Notes: generated by a model not told the origin, from the sequence alone. DNA of 64,000 bases from an uncultured Clostridia bacterium (GCA_947629785.1 CANRFB010000002.1:1-64000); one strand, 5' to 3'; shown: positions 33,822 through 41,821, counted from the first letter of the stretch. Numbers and translations are program-made.

Positions 33822-34215
33822 TTTTTCTGCTCCTGAAAAACGCTCCCAGCAGTCCGTTTACGAACTGAACGTCCTGCTCGTATGCGAATTTCTTTGTAAG
33901 TATTACCGCTTCGCTGATAGCAACGTTATCGGGAACGGTATCGTCAAACATCATCTCATAAAGGGCTATCCGCAGAATGGACATGGAAACTTTCGGAATA
34001 CGGCTTATCTGCCGCTTCTCGCTGAATTTTGCAATTACTTCGTCAAGCTGTTCCGCTTTTTCGTCCACAGCCTTGAAAAAATTTTCCGCGTCCTCGTTTA
34101 TCTCGAAAAGATCCGCTTCGTAAGCCGTGTCCAGAATGTCGTCGGCAGTGCCGTCGCTGAACATCTTTTCAAACGTGAGGAAAAATACCGCTTCTCTTAC
34201 TTCACTTCGTTTCAT
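33802..34215 (-). CDS. nusB: Transcription antitermination factor NusB
   Basis: This 137-residue all-helical protein begins KRSEVREAVFFLTFEKMF and ends with ISEAVILTKKFAYEQDVQFVNGLL (in two parts), the NusB signature. NusB binds boxA RNA with NusE in rRNA antitermination. It follows the Asp23 gene after a hairpin and overlaps the TsaD-like gene. Confidence 0.93.
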   Translation of the reverse strand: MKRSEVREAVFFLTFEKMFSDGTADDILDTAYEADLFEINEDAENFFKAVDEKAEQLDEVIAKFSEKRQISRIPKVSMSILRIALYEMMFDDTVPDNVAISEAVILTKKFAYEQDVQFVNGLLGAFFRSRKNEVSGD

Positions 34216-34250
34216 TTGTAAAAAACTCCCAACTCATTTTATAACGCAGA

Positions 34251-34307
34251 AAAGCAAGCCCGCTCAGAACCGCATTCAACAGAATACGGTATAAGAGAGC
34301 CTGCTTT
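34251..34307 (-). terminator. Imperfect hairpin between Asp23 gene and nusB
   Basis: AAAGCA (34251-34256) pairs with TGCTTT (34302-34307), with inner pairing of CCGCATTC and GAATACGG. On the minus strand it ends in GCTTTTCT. It may be a weak terminator or attenuator. Confidence 0.4.
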
Positions 34308-34312
34308 GCGCA

Positions 34313-34657
34313 TTATTCCTTTTCAAAAATAATATCCTTTACGAACACGCTTACCTTTGTAACGGCTATTCCCGTCATGTTCTGGACGTCCTCTTTGACC
34401 TGTTTCTGTATCTTTTCCGCGGCTGTCCGCACCTTGCAGGAATCAGAAACTATAATGCTTACGGCGATTTCCGCCGCGCCGCCGTTCATGCGTATCCTTA
34501 CGGGGCTTTTCTCCACGCTGAACAGGAACGGCACAATACATTTCTTGGAAACGGCAAAGCCTCTTACGCCCTCAACGCCGTTAACGGCGGATTCCGTTAT
34601 CTTGGTTATAACGTCCTCGGATATTTTAACGCTGTCAGTCTTTCCATTTTTGCTCAT
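34313..34657 (-). CDS. Asp23/Gls24 family envelope stress protein
   Basis: This 114-residue protein has the Asp23 pattern: an N-terminal ISEDVITKITESAVNGVEGV (about 11-30) and an alternating hydrophobic strand region ending IAVTKVSVFVKDIIFEKE. In Bacillus the equivalent gene before nusB is yqhY, needed for balanced lipid synthesis with acetyl-CoA carboxylase. Here accBC is absent next to it, and it has its own promoter with a striking inverted repeat. Confidence 0.9.
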   Translation of the reverse strand: MSKNGKTDSVKISEDVITKITESAVNGVEGVRGFAVSKKCIVPFLFSVEKSPVRIRMNGGAAEIAVSIIVSDSCKVRTAAEKIQKQVKEDVQNMTGIAVTKVSVFVKDIIFEKE

Positions 34658-34707
34658 TTAAAAATACCTCCGCAATTGCGGCTGACAGGAAAATTCAGGA
34701 AGTCAGC

Positions 34708-34762
34708 CTTTCAAAAAAATCATATACAATACTATTATACCAGATTTTTTTGAAAGAAACAA
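34708..34762 (-). promoter_or_regulatory. Promoter of Asp23-nusB run with 14-bp inverted repeat
   Basis: On the minus strand TTGTTT (34762-34757), 17 bases and TATAAT (34739-34734) form a promoter with extended TGG. A perfect 14-bp inverted repeat, CTTTCAAAAAAATC and GATTTTTTTGAAAG (34708-34721 and 34743-34756), flanks the -10, leaving 21 bases between the arms. A second stem, GGCTGAC/GTCAGCC (34679-34685 and 34702-34708), follows in the leader. Confidence 0.65.
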
Positions 34763-35305
34763 CTACTTGACCTCAAAAATTCTAATATTTTCTGCGGGAA
34801 TTGTCACCTCTGTTAATAAAATGTCTTTAATTTGCGCTGCTTCCGAGGGAACGAGCCCCTCCGACTTGACAACAATGTTAGCAGTAGAACCGTTGAGATA
34901 GACCACACAGTCGTCAAAACCCTGCGCTTTGATAAGATTTTCTATAGTGCTTTCGCTTTCCGACAATTTAGAAAGATTTACCGCTTCGTTGGTATAGGAA
35001 ACGGATTCCTCGTCGGAAAGGTCGCCGCCGCCAAGGATAGTGGAAAGAGTTTCCACGGCTTCGTCACGGGAAGTCATTCTTGCAAGGCGCACCTGCGCGA
35101 AATAGTCGCTTTCGCCGTCGGAATTTACGAAAGCCGCGTCGCCGTAATTCACTGCTTCGGTGCTTTCCGCGTCCGCGTCTGCGGTGGAAATATCCTTATC
35201 CGCCACGGAAAACGCGTAGTTCATGTAGATCGCCGCGCCGAGAATAAGCGTAAGGCAGGCAAGAATGATATGTTTTTTGCCGATGATAAGATTGGGTTTT
35301 CTCAT
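34763..35305 (-). CDS. spoIIIAH: Stage III sporulation protein AH
   Basis: This 180-residue protein has one N-terminal membrane segment (about 11-33) and a C-terminal YscJ-like ring domain (about 90-178) ending TVPAENIRIFEV-type sequence (TIPAENIRIFEVK). In sporulation it lies in the mother-cell membrane and binds SpoIIQ to form a channel to the forespore. Last gene of the spoIIIA operon. Confidence 0.88.
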   Translation of the reverse strand: MRKPNLIIGKKHIILACLTLILGAAIYMNYAFSVADKDISTADADAESTEAVNYGDAAFVNSDGESDYFAQVRLARMTSRDEAVETLSTILGGGDLSDEESVSYTNEAVNLSKLSESESTIENLIKAQGFDDCVVYLNGSTANIVVKSEGLVPSEAAQIKDILLTEVTIPAENIRIFEVK

Positions 35306-35317
35306 AGAATTTTCCTC

Positions 35318-35842
35318 CTATTTCATTTCTGCCACATAAATTTTATTTGTGGGGATACTCAGCGCCGTTGACACGGCAAGATAAACTTTTTCGCATACCC
35401 GCGGGTCATCGCCTCCTTCGCAGACTATCAACACGCCGCTTACGGCGGGATTGTTTATTTTTTGGAGAAGCGCCTCCTCTTGGGAGCCGTTCTCTATAAT
35501 GACGTAACTGTTCTCCGACTGTGACGGACTGATCTTTTGTGTTTCCGCGTAAACGTACTCCTCTGTAGATTTAATGGTAAGCATTACCTTTGCTTTTCCC
35601 ACGCCCTCTATTTCGGAAAGCATGGCGCAGAGCCGTTCTTCTGTACCTGCGGCGTAAATATCCGCGCTTTCAAAGCTTATCTTATCGGCGGGGCGGGGTT
35701 CCCGTTCGCTGTCCTCTCCCGAAAGATCCGACAGGGCGATAATTATCATCAGAATTATCCCCGACGCCGCGGCGATTTTCAGGAAAAGCGGCTTTTTGAC
35801 AAGTTCCTGCATTTTGTCAAGAAATTCCTGCAAGTTCATCAC
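35318..35842 (-). CDS. spoIIIAG: Stage III sporulation protein AG
   Basis: This 174-residue protein has a membrane segment at about 20-40 (LKIAAASGIILMIIIALSDL) and a C-terminal ring-building domain; the segment LCAMLSEIEGVGKAKVMLTI (about 80-99) and SGVLIVCEGGDDPRVCEKV (about 138-156) are typical. It forms the large ring of the mother cell-forespore channel. It overlaps spoIIIAF by 26 bases. Confidence 0.92.
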   Translation of the reverse strand: MMNLQEFLDKMQELVKKPLFLKIAAASGIILMIIIALSDLSGEDSEREPRPADKISFESADIYAAGTEERLCAMLSEIEGVGKAKVMLTIKSTEEYVYAETQKISPSQSENSYVIIENGSQEEALLQKINNPAVSGVLIVCEGGDDPRVCEKVYLAVSTALSIPTNKIYVAEMK

Positions 35843-36320
35843 CCTTTTCTTTGATTTCCGAAACGATTTTAACGCTGCCGTTCACGGCGTTTCCTATACA
35901 ATTTTCGGCGTCCGCGATCTGCCGTTCATTATCAAGAACAAGCCTTATCTCACTAATAGATATGCTGCCGTTTTCGGAAATATTAATACTTGTCTCGATT
36001 TTTTCGGGATAAATATCCAACTTGCCAAGTTCTGTTTCCAGAGCCGCGCTGATATTGCTTTCCACCGAACGGATAAAGTACCCGTATGTATTTTCGCTTA
36101 TCTCCTCGAAATTTCCTGTACTTCCGGAAACGGAACTTTTCAGTGCGGAAAAATCAAACTTCCCGCCGAGAACGGGTTTCAGAACGCTTAATATAAAGAT
36201 AAGCGAAAATATGATCTTCATCTGCTTCCCGAACTTTTCCGAGGGGTACAGCGACCCGAAAACGGTTATCACTATCCCCAGAAAGCAAGCAGACGCAGAA
36301 ACAAGCCTAAAAACGTCCAT
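35817..36320 (-). CDS. spoIIIAF: Stage III sporulation protein AF
   Basis: This 167-residue protein has two N-terminal membrane helices (about 5-25 and 35-52: IIFSLIFILSVLKPV) and an extracytoplasmic C-terminal domain. I chose ATG 36320, with GAGGAG eight bases upstream; an in-frame ATG at 36335 coincides with that site. It is separated from spoIIIAE by a 250-bp palindromic insertion, so its ribosome site is now next to the insert. Confidence 0.85.
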   Translation of the reverse strand: MDVFRLVSASACFLGIVITVFGSLYPSEKFGKQMKIIFSLIFILSVLKPVLGGKFDFSALKSSVSGSTGNFEEISENTYGYFIRSVESNISAALETELGKLDIYPEKIETSINISENGSISISEIRLVLDNERQIADAENCIGNAVNGSVKIVSEIKEKGDELAGIS

Positions 36321-36344
36321 AGCTTTTCTCCTCATTTTCCGAAA

Positions 36345-36592
36345 TTGAGAGTTAAGAGCAGGCTCAACCTATTCCAGAGTTGAGAGTTGAGAGTTAAGAG
36401 TTAAGATGTTGACATAAACCGTTAGTGTTCTTTTCACAACTTAATTTTGCCGTATAATTTTACAGCTATTAAAAATTGAAAACAGGGACATAAGCGTTAC
36501 TGCAATATCTCAACTCTCCACTCTCAACTCTCAACTCTTTGCAGCAGGCTCAGCCTGCTAATTACGCATTACGAATTACGCATTACGAATTA
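36345..36592. mobile_element. Palindromic repeat element inserted in the spoIIIA operon
   Basis: Two 32-base arms (36376-36407 and 36507-36538) are inverted repeats with 29 matches, built from units like GAGAGTTGA and GAGAGTTAA. They enclose 99 bases of AT-rich sequence. Outside them a 14-base near-direct repeat, AGCAGGCTCARCCT, occurs at 36357-36370 and 36543-36556. On the spoIIIAE side there are two tandem 14-bp units ATTACGCATTACGA (36561-36588) plus ATTA; the stop codon of spoIIIAE (36590-36592) lies in this tail. No protein is encoded. Similar GAGAGTT and ATTACGA tracts are common in dispersed bacterial repeats, to my knowledge. Confidence 0.65.
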
Positions 36593-37723
36593 AATTGCGA
36601 GTCCTACAAGCATAAGTATCGCCGTGGAAATTATAAGCATTACCGAAAAGGAGACCAGTATGCTGAAAACAGCGGAAAGGATCCAGTTGGTGTTCTTCAT
36701 AAGCACTTTCAGACGGGGAACGCCGAATAACTCCGATACCACCCCCGCCGCCATGAATATCAGCTTCATAGCCGCCGCTTCCAATATGGGCGGAAGTATC
36801 ATTATGAATATGACCGCTATCCCGAAAAATCCCACTCCGCCCCGAAGCAAGCCAAGACTGTTCTTGACGGTGGTGTAAGTGTCCGCCACCGCCCCGCCTA
36901 TCACGGGAACAAAATTGGACACCACGAATTTTGCCGCCTTTACGCCTAAAGTGTCCGCAGACGCGCCCAGAATACTCTGCAAGGACAAAAGCCCCAGAAA
37001 TACGGTCATTATGAATCCCAGCACGAATGTTACCGCGTTCTTGACCGCTTCGGTTATTCCCGAAAGGTGAAAGTCAGGGTTAAGTGCTTCAACTATCCCC
37101 ATAGCCATGCAGACAGAAAGCGCGGGCACGATTATTTCTCCCGAAAACTGCACCGAGATCTCCGCCACAAGCACTACAAGCATATTGTATACCACCGCCG
37201 AAGTGACGCTTCCCGAAGATGCCGTTATCCCCGCAAAAACAGGCACATACCCAAGCATGAACATTCCCCCCGAATCAAGGGCTTCCGCCGCCGAGGAAAT
37301 GCACTCCGACACCGCCCCCGAAATTACCCCCACCGACACCAGAACGCACACCGCCCCGAATATTCCCGAAAGGGGCTTGCTTGAAATGCTGTCCTCCATG
37401 CTTTCCACCACAGCCGCCGCAGCGATGACCGCAATAAGCGAAGCAAGAACTTTCAAAGGGCGCACCATGGCTTCCTTGAACTTGTCCCATATGAATTTCA
37501 TAACTTCCGCAGGGGTAACGGCTGTCATGGCATCGGTGTTTTCGGGGGAAAATCCCCGCTCTTCCACAATTTCACGGACTTCGGGTGAAAGACTGTCTCC
37601 GAGGCTTTCCGTGTCTATGCCTAATTCTTCGGAAATTTCCCGCATTTCCGCGTGAACGGACATTCCCGTAAATAACGGAAATGCAATAAAGCAAATAAGC
37701 AGAATTATCAGCGATTTTTTCAT
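36590..37723 (-). CDS. spoIIIAE: Stage III sporulation protein AE
   Basis: This 377-residue polytopic protein has a signal-like N-terminus, an extracytoplasmic segment (about 25-90), and about seven membrane helices after residue 90, with motifs such as VPVIGGAVADTYTTVKNSLG (about 270-290). It is the most conserved membrane protein of the SpoIIIA complex. Its last codons, stop and downstream sequence lie at the edge of the ATTACGA repeat, so the C-terminus may have been slightly changed. Confidence 0.92.
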   Translation of the reverse strand: MKKSLIILLICFIAFPLFTGMSVHAEMREISEELGIDTESLGDSLSPEVREIVEERGFSPENTDAMTAVTPAEVMKFIWDKFKEAMVRPLKVLASLIAVIAAAAVVESMEDSISSKPLSGIFGAVCVLVSVGVISGAVSECISSAAEALDSGGMFMLGYVPVFAGITASSGSVTSAVVYNMLVVLVAEISVQFSGEIIVPALSVCMAMGIVEALNPDFHLSGITEAVKNAVTFVLGFIMTVFLGLLSLQSILGASADTLGVKAAKFVVSNFVPVIGGAVADTYTTVKNSLGLLRGGVGFFGIAVIFIMILPPILEAAAMKLIFMAAGVVSELFGVPRLKVLMKNTNWILSAVFSILVSFSVMLIISTAILMLVGLAI

Positions 37724-37733
37724 ATCCGTTCAC

Positions 37734-38129
37734 CTAAATAAGCCCGTCCACCAAGTCGGCAAGGGCGTCGAACAGCGGCAGGGCAAGAAGCATAAGCGAA
37801 ATTTTCCCCGCAAGTTCCGCATGGGAAGCAAGGGCGTTTTCCCCGCTGTCCTTGCAGATGTCGCAGGCAAACTGGGTTATGTAACAGATCCCCATAGCTT
37901 TGAAAAGTATGGTAAGATATTCCTTATCCGCGCCCGCTCTTGAAAAGATGTTCCGCACAGTCTCCGCTATGGGGGAAATATATATCAGCACCGCCGACAT
38001 TATGGAAGCCGCCGCCGCGATTTTTATGTAAAGCGCATACTCTTTCCCCTCGCTTGCAAACAGCTTGCAGAGTATGGCGGAAATTATGCAGAGTCCCGCT
38101 ATTGATACAATTTTCACGTTTATCACCAA
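37734..38129 (-). CDS. spoIIIAD: Stage III sporulation protein AD
   Basis: This 131-residue membrane protein has four hydrophobic segments and the family motif KAMGICYITQFACDICKDSGE (in two parts, about 68-88) followed by ALASHAELAGK. It lies 4 bases after spoIIIAC. Part of the sporulation channel export apparatus. Confidence 0.92.
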   Translation of the reverse strand: MVINVKIVSIAGLCIISAILCKLFASEGKEYALYIKIAAAASIMSAVLIYISPIAETVRNIFSRAGADKEYLTILFKAMGICYITQFACDICKDSGENALASHAELAGKISLMLLALPLFDALADLVDGLI

Positions 38130-38132
38130 TTT

Positions 38133-38327
38133 TCAGAATCCGAAAACCGTTTTCACAGTCTCGAAAAGCGCGGAAATTTCGTTGATTATCATGGCAAGAA
38201 CTACTATCAGTCCCGCAATTGCAACCATCATGGCGTATTCGTCCCTGTCCGCCTTTTTCAGAAGCATACTGAGAACGGCGACTATTATTCCCACGCCCGC
38301 TATTTTAAAAATCAAATCAAGTTCCAT
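38133..38327 (-). CDS. spoIIIAC: Stage III sporulation protein AC
   Basis: This 64-residue protein has two membrane helices, as expected: ELDLIFKIAGVGIIVAVLSM, a polar DRDEYA turn, then a long hydrophobic stretch and LFETVKTVFGF. ATG 38327 with GGCGGGAG upstream starts it; a longer frame to 38588 is only a reading through spoIIIAB. Confidence 0.92.
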   Translation of the reverse strand: MELDLIFKIAGVGIIVAVLSMLLKKADRDEYAMMVAIAGLIVVLAMIINEISALFETVKTVFGF

Positions 38328-38341
38328 GCTCCCGCCTCCGT

Positions 38342-38845
38342 TCAGACAAGCATTATTGCTATGAATACTCCCGCAAGCACGCCGAGAGAACGGTACAGCT
38401 TGGCTTTGCGGCGGTATTCCTCCTCGGCGGCGGAAATGGCGGAATTCAGTTCCGCCTGCCGCAGTTCCAGCGCGGAAAGCTGCCCTTCCAGATCGCTTGT
38501 GCCGAGTTTTCTGCCAACGTCCGAAAGCAGTTCCGCATCGCTTTTCTTCAGACCTTTTGGAATGTTCCGCTCCACGGCTTCGCACCACACTTGCTGAAAG
38601 GAATTATCCGCCGAAAATTTCGGTTCACCAAGGAAAGCGAGTTCCGCGAACCGCTCGTCTCTGCGGAGAGTTTCCAGAATTTCATATACAGTTGCGGAAC
38701 GATATTTTAATAGTATGAAAATTTCTTCAAGCATACAGCTTATACGTTTAAGGGAAATTATGCGGTCTTTCAGCGCCGCCGAAAAGTATATCCCGCAGCA
38801 GGAGGCGGTAAGAACTATCCCGCCTATACAAATAATTTTAAGCAT
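38342..38845 (-). CDS. spoIIIAB: Stage III sporulation protein AB
   Basis: This 167-residue protein has an N-terminal membrane helix (about 1-23), a helical cytoplasmic or intermembrane domain with ISLKRISCMLEEIFILLKYR (about 34-53) and a C-terminal hydrophobic anchor (about 150-166). It overlaps the end of spoIIIAA by 8 bases. Confidence 0.9.
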   Translation of the reverse strand: MLKIICIGGIVLTASCCGIYFSAALKDRIISLKRISCMLEEIFILLKYRSATVYEILETLRRDERFAELAFLGEPKFSADNSFQQVWCEAVERNIPKGLKKSDAELLSDVGRKLGTSDLEGQLSALELRQAELNSAISAAEEEYRRKAKLYRSLGVLAGVFIAIMLV

Positions 38846-39716
38846 GACGTTTTTCCGCTCCTTTCCGTATTTCCGATACTTTCCCGTCGCCCGTCAGCAG
38901 GACTGCGCAGTCAAAAATGTTTCTGTCTATCCCCTTGCGTTCAAGCTCGTCCAAGCTCGCCGCGTGGACTGTCGCCGCAATATACACTCCGCTTAACGCC
39001 GCCGCCCGCAAAGCTTCAAGGTCGTTTCCTATCTCGTCGCAGATGATGACCTGCGGCGACATTACGCGGATAGCCGTCATTATTCCGCGGAATTTATCAT
39101 AGCCGTCAAAAACATCGGTGTTTAATCCGATGTCATTCTGCGGCACACCATTCCAAACCGCCGCCAATTCTCCCCGCTCGTCTATAAGCGCAGTCTTGAA
39201 ATATTTGCCGAGATTACGGGAAATATCCCGCAGAACGGTGGTTTTCCCCGTCATGGGCGCGCCCGCAATAAGCAGATTGCAAAGACCGTTTCCGAAAACG
39301 TTTCCGCAAAGCTCGTCCGAACAGCCCCGCACTTCCCGCGCGATACGGAAATTAAGAGAACCCACATTCTTCACCGAACCCGAAATATCCGTTCCGCATA
39401 TCCCCACGCGATGCCCGCCCCGAAGTGTAATGAAACCCACGGCAATTTCCCGCTGAAAGCTATGCACGGAATACTGGCAGACCGCTTCAAAAGTCCGCTT
39501 CACGTCCTCCGCGGAAACGTTAACTGCGCTTTCGGGACGGCAGACAAGCTGTCCGTTTCCGTCTATATAACGTATGGAATTGTTTACCCAGACGCTTGCG
39601 GGGCGATTTGCCCGCAAACGTACCTCGCGGATATTCTCAAAAATGTCCGCGGGAATGTTCCGCACCGCCCTGCCCGTTTCACCGCCGAAATAACTCACAA
39701 TCTCGTCTTTTTTCAC
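38838..39716 (-). CDS. spoIIIAA: Stage III sporulation protein AA (ATPase)
   Basis: This 292-residue secretion-type ATPase has Walker A IAGAPMTGKTTVLRDI (about 142-157), Walker B QVIICDEIGND (about 203) and an Arg-rich N-terminal region. It is thought to power the SpoIIIA channel. I chose GTG 39716 with GGAGCGGCAGGAA upstream; the open frame continues to 39875, but the extra sequence has no ribosome site and looks non-coding. Confidence 0.92.
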   Translation of the reverse strand: MKKDEIVSYFGGETGRAVRNIPADIFENIREVRLRANRPASVWVNNSIRYIDGNGQLVCRPESAVNVSAEDVKRTFEAVCQYSVHSFQREIAVGFITLRGGHRVGICGTDISGSVKNVGSLNFRIAREVRGCSDELCGNVFGNGLCNLLIAGAPMTGKTTVLRDISRNLGKYFKTALIDERGELAAVWNGVPQNDIGLNTDVFDGYDKFRGIMTAIRVMSPQVIICDEIGNDLEALRAAALSGVYIAATVHAASLDELERKGIDRNIFDCAVLLTGDGKVSEIRKGAEKRHA

Positions 39717-39748
39717 TTCCTGCCGCTCCTTTGAAATTGATATATTCA

Positions 39749-39777
39749 ATACTATGCGGGAACGCAGGGAGATAGAA
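39749..39777 (-). promoter_or_regulatory. Possible sigma-E promoter of spoIIIA
   Basis: On the minus strand TTCTAT (39777-39772), 15 bases, then CATAGTAT (39756-39749) resembles the mother-cell sigma-E pattern (-10 CATAnnnT). The -35 match is weak. In Bacillus the operon is sigma-E dependent; the present site is an inference from position. Confidence 0.35.
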
Positions 39778-39811
39778 CAAGCTGCGGTCAGCAAAAAATA
39801 TGCAAAAATTG

Positions 39812-39840
39812 TTGCAGTATTGAATAAAATGTGGTATAAT
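39812..39840 (+). promoter_or_regulatory. ddl operon promoter
   Basis: TTGCAG (39812-39817), 17 bases, TATAAT (39835-39840) with an extended TGG. It drives ddl-murI and probably the genes down to 46103. Confidence 0.8.
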
Positions 39841-39890
39841 AAGTTTGTCGGGAGTCTCACCCGAACGGTCATCACTGTGTGAAAGGAGAT

Positions 39891-39932
39891 ATGTTCCCTG
39901 ACGGAACATTACCGTTATTATGGCAAAACTAA
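39891..39932 (+). CDS. Leader ORF (13 codons) overlapping the ddl start
   Basis: A strong GAAAGGAGAT ribosome site is followed at once by ATG 39891 and the frame MFPDGTLPLLWQN, ending 10 bases inside ddl in another frame. Its first bases also form a 7-bp hairpin (ATGTTCC/GGAACAT, 39891-39909). The real ddl ATG at 39920 has no good ribosome site of its own. Either ddl is translated by reinitiation after this ORF, or the hairpin folds out and brings GGAG to about 12 bases from ATG 39920. Confidence 0.4.
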   Translation: MFPDGTLPLLWQN

Positions 39933-40978
39933 AGGTTGCCGTCCTGTTCGGCGGCGTTTCAAACGAACACGATATTTCACTTATTTCCGCAGAAAATATC
40001 ATTTCTTCCATTCCCGCGGATAAGTATGAAGTTATTCCCATAGGCATCACCAAAAAGGGCAGATGGCTTTTCTACCCCGGCGATGTTTCCTGCATTTCTT
40101 CGGGGCGCTGGGAATCCAACCCCGACTGCGTTCCCGCCGTAATTCTTCCCGACCCTATGTACAAGGGCATTTTCAAAATTTCCGACGGAAGCTATTCCCT
40201 TGTGAAAATAGACGCGGTCTTTCCCGCCCTCCACGGTCAGAACGGTGAGGACGGTGCCGTTCAGGGGCTTTTAAAGCTTTCGGGAATACCCTATGTGGGC
40301 TGTGATGTGCTTTCCTCCGCCTGCTGTATGGATAAAGCCGTAACACATACCATTCTGGAAGCAAACGGCATTGAAATGACCGACTGGCGGTGCGTTTATT
40401 CCTCCGAACTGAACAGATTGGAGGACATCTGCGACGGCATAGCCGCGGAACTGGATTACCCGCTTTTCGTAAAACCCGCAAACAGCGGTTCTTCCGTGGG
40501 GGCAAACAAGGCGGATTCCTTTGAGGAACTGAAAAACGCCGTGAAACTTGCGTTCAGCCACGACAAAAAGGTTATCGTAGAAAAATACGTCAAGGGCAGA
40601 GAACTTGAATGTGCCGTTTTCGGCAAGGAAAACGCCTTTGCTTCGGAAGTGGGAGAAATACGCTCCTGCAACGAATTCTACGATTACGAGGCCAAATACA
40701 TACTGGGCACTTCGGGATTGTCCATTCCCGCAGACCTGCCAGCGGAAATTTCCAAGGAAATACGGGAAACCGCGGTGAAAGCATTCAAGACCATGGGCTG
40801 TTCGGGACTTTCCAGAGTGGACTTCTTCCTTTCGGAGGACGGCAAGGTAATTCTCAACGAAATAAACACGCTGCCGGGATTTACCCAGATAAGTATGTAC
40901 CCCAAGCTTATGGAAAATATGGGAATACCTGTTTCCGAACTTCTTGACAGGCTTATAACTCTTTGCATTGAGGGCTGA
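39920..40978 (+). CDS. ddl: D-alanine--D-alanine ligase
   Basis: This 352-residue ATP-grasp enzyme makes D-Ala-D-Ala for peptidoglycan. It has VAVLFGGVSNEHDISLISAE (about 6-25), HGQNGEDGAVQGLLKLSGIPYVG (in two parts, about 99-121), the lid EKYVKGRELECAVFG (about 218-232), the substrate loop EFYDYEAKYI (about 251-260), as in normal D-Ala-D-Ala ligases, and RVDFFLSEDGKVILNEINT (about 298-316). It precedes murI by 3 bases. See the leader ORF for the unusual start. Confidence 0.95.
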   Translation: MAKLKVAVLFGGVSNEHDISLISAENIISSIPADKYEVIPIGITKKGRWLFYPGDVSCISSGRWESNPDCVPAVILPDPMYKGIFKISDGSYSLVKIDAVFPALHGQNGEDGAVQGLLKLSGIPYVGCDVLSSACCMDKAVTHTILEANGIEMTDWRCVYSSELNRLEDICDGIAAELDYPLFVKPANSGSSVGANKADSFEELKNAVKLAFSHDKKVIVEKYVKGRELECAVFGKENAFASEVGEIRSCNEFYDYEAKYILGTSGLSIPADLPAEISKEIRETAVKAFKTMGCSGLSRVDFFLSEDGKVILNEINTLPGFTQISMYPKLMENMGIPVSELLDRLITLCIEG

Positions 40979-40981
40979 TAT

Positions 40982-41821
40982 ATGAACAACTGCGCTATCG
41001 GAGTGTTCGATTCGGGACTTGGCGGACTTACCTGCGTCAAGGAACTGAACCGAATTCTTCCAAACGAAAATATCGTATATTTCGGGGACACTGCCCGTGT
41101 CCCTTACGGAACACGAAGCCGCGAAACAATACTTGAATACGCGGAGCAGGACATAAATTTCATAAAAAAACACAGCGCAAAACTTATAATAGCCGCCTGC
41201 GGAACGGTCTCGTCCGTTTTAGGCGCGGATAAGAAAGCCGCAGGAAACGTTCCGTTCACGGGAGTTCTTCTCCCCGCCGCGCAAAGGGCTTGCAGCCTTA
41301 CCAAAAACGGCAGGATAGGCGTTATCGGAACGCCCGCAACTATAAATTCGGGCGCTTACGGGAAAGCCATACGCAGGATTCGTCCCGATATTTCCGTTAC
41401 GGGAAACGCCTGCCCGCTTTTTGTTCCGTTGGTGGAATACGGCTTTACCGACAGGAATGACCCCATTACAAAACTTGCAGCCGAAAAGTATCTCGCTCCC
41501 ATAAAATCGGCGGGCGTTGACGTGCTTATTCTCGGCTGTACCCACTATCCTATAATAAAAGAAACCATCGCCGACTATATGGGCGAGAACGTGACCCTTA
41601 TTTCTCCGAGCAGTGAAGCCGCAAAGTACGCGCTTTCCCTGCTTACCGAAAATAATATGCTTTCGGAACGTTCGGGAAAAGGTGAAAATATCTACTACAC
41701 TTCCGACAGCATTGAACTTTTCGAGGAAAGCGCCCACGCGTTCCTCGGCGACACCATAGGCGGCGAAGTACATAAAGTCGGCATTGACGAGCTTATTTCA
41801 GCGGCGCAGGATCCCGCCTGA
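40982..41821 (+). CDS. murI: Glutamate racemase
   Basis: This 279-residue enzyme makes D-glutamate for peptidoglycan. It has GVFDSGLGGLTCVKEL (about 7-22), GDTARVPYGTRSRETI (about 40-55), the first catalytic Cys in IAACGTVSSV (about 71-80) and the second in LGCTHYPIIK (about 188-197). The residue after the first Cys is Gly where most MurI have Asn. It starts three bases after ddl, giving a D-amino-acid supply pair. Confidence 0.92.
   Translation: MNNCAIGVFDSGLGGLTCVKELNRILPNENIVYFGDTARVPYGTRSRETILEYAEQDINFIKKHSAKLIIAACGTVSSVLGADKKAAGNVPFTGVLLPAAQRACSLTKNGRIGVIGTPATINSGAYGKAIRRIRPDISVTGNACPLFVPLVEYGFTDRNDPITKLAAEKYLAPIKSAGVDVLILGCTHYPIIKETIADYMGENVTLISPSSEAAKYALSLLTENNMLSERSGKGENIYYTSDSIELFEESAHAFLGDTIGGEVHKVGIDELISAAQDPA

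Noticed and set aside
40271-41173. 300-residue minus-strand frame over ddl and murI
   Set aside because: Antisense to two well-supported cell-wall genes.
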